Positions 63,561 through 64,000 of a stretch of 64,000 nucleotides of DNA are shown piece by piece. This DNA is from SZUA-442 sp963792405 (GTDB lineage Bacteria; Actinomycetota; Acidimicrobiia; Spongiisociales; UBA5794): contig CAWBVU010000006.1 of NCBI GenBank assembly GCA_963792405.1, forward strand, positions 1,240,001 through 1,304,000, in the 5' to 3' direction. The notes beneath the pieces were generated by a model. It did not search any database, was not told where the DNA came from, and saw only the letters and a list, made by a program, of their open reading frames with translations. Within the stretch, counting starts at the first letter, position 1; every line of letters starts with the position of its first letter. A program made the translations under genes and the position numbers.

Positions 63561-64000
63561 TCAGGTCGCCGCCTCGCCCCCCTCGTCGGTGACGATGCGC
63601 TCGGTGGGATCGGCGGGGTCCCCGACGGCACCGATGGCCGCCAGGTAGGTCGCCTGAAGGTCCAGCACGGCGAAGATCTGGTGCGGCTCGTAGGCGTAAC
63701 CCTCCTCGATCGCTCGCTCCTGGGCATACGCCGCCGCCTCCGCACCGCCCACGACGGCGACCCCGTCGCGCGTCCACAGATCGGGCTGCTGCAGGTAGTA
63801 CATCTCCCATTCGAGGATCCGCCGTACATCCGCCCTGGTGAGACCGAGCGTGTCCTCACCCAGGCCCGCCCATATCCATTCGATCGAGTCGTCCACGCCG
63901 TAGATGGCAGCGGGTTGGCGCATCCGTCGCGACTCCTGCCAGAACATGGCGATGCCGAAGGCGACGACGACACCCATCAGGACAGCGAACAGGGCGGGGC
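63561..64000 (-). CDS. Membrane-anchored protein, incomplete at window edge
   Basis: The visible C-terminal part has one membrane span near its start (LFAVLMGVVVAFGIAMFWQ) and about 120 soluble residues, including SIEWIWAGLGEDTLGLTRADVRRILEWEMYYLQQPD. An ATG at 63977 would cut the span short, and the frame stays open to 64000, so the start is probably outside. I do not recognise the family. Confidence 0.6.
   Translation of the reverse strand, partial: PALFAVLMGVVVAFGIAMFWQESRRMRQPAAIYGVDDSIEWIWAGLGEDTLGLTRADVRRILEWEMYYLQQPDLWTRDGVAVVGGAEAAAYAQERAIEEGYAYEPHQIFAVLDLQATYLAAIGAVGDPADPTERIVTDEGGEAAT

Overview
This is a GC-rich, gene-dense actinobacterial chromosome segment made up almost entirely of housekeeping genes. 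The evidence is the coenzyme F420 pair cofD/cofE, a DUF3499 protein, an ftsE-ftsX-M23-smpB block with ssrA nearby, a long-form HPF, PASTA-type penicillin-binding protein, separate beta and biotin-carrying alpha subunits of an acyl-CoA carboxylase, an LpdA-type quinone reductase and strong G/C preference at third codon positions. The mix of F420 genes, DUF5719 and beta-propeller-like repeat proteins points to a deep actinobacterial lineage such as Acidimicrobiia; that is inference. I see no prophage, insertion sequence, CRISPR array, integron or tRNA gene, and no gene-free stretch longer than about 225 bases.

Layout. 1-3,266: a coiled-coil repeat protein cut by the window edge, a NUDIX hydrolase, a siderophore-interacting flavoreductase, an ASCH-like/winged-helix protein and a small membrane protein. 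3,287-12,623: translation quality control and division, with ssrA (tmRNA), a TlpA-like thioredoxin, SRPBCC protein, smpB, an EnvC-like M23 protein, ftsX, ftsE, prfB and secA. 12,751-16,141: a NarL-type regulator, hpf, comF and ahcY. 16,256-31,087: sugar-nucleotide and envelope genes (mannose-6-phosphate-isomerase-like cupin, Trm112, phosphomannomutase, two glycosyltransferase/membrane-protein modules, DUF5719), small zinc proteins, cofD/cofE and an Fpg/Nei glycosylase. 31,094-40,083: an epimerase, a dienelactone-hydrolase-like protein, birA, an acyl-CoA carboxylase (beta subunit intact, alpha subunit frameshifted), an LpdA-like reductase and a methylmalonyl-CoA-mutase large subunit. This is the logic of the propionyl-CoA to succinyl-CoA route with its biotin ligase alongside. 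40,272-48,683: a bifunctional PBP, ABC exporter, a small unknown, a secreted repeat protein broken by several frameshifts, a rhodanese-ThiF protein and a CAP-domain protein. 48,809-64,000: leucyl aminopeptidase, transketolase, a cyclase/NB-ARC/TPR regulator, a metallo-hydrolase, and the operon lpd, E2 acyltransferase, LipB-LipA fusion, pepQ, followed by a hydrolase and small lipoproteins.

Three points stand out. First, lipB and lipA are fused into one 552-residue reading frame directly behind the E2 substrate and lpd. Second, many genes begin at a start codon 6-9 bases after a TAGNNT/TANNNT hexamer with no ribosome-binding site, a consistent leaderless-promoter signature; one of these reveals a previously easy-to-miss 28-codon membrane peptide gene translationally coupled to a hydrolase. 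Third, the alpha carboxylase gene and the triple-repeat secreted protein contain six frame changes, all of the same sense (equivalent to losing one base), which may be assembly error rather than biology.
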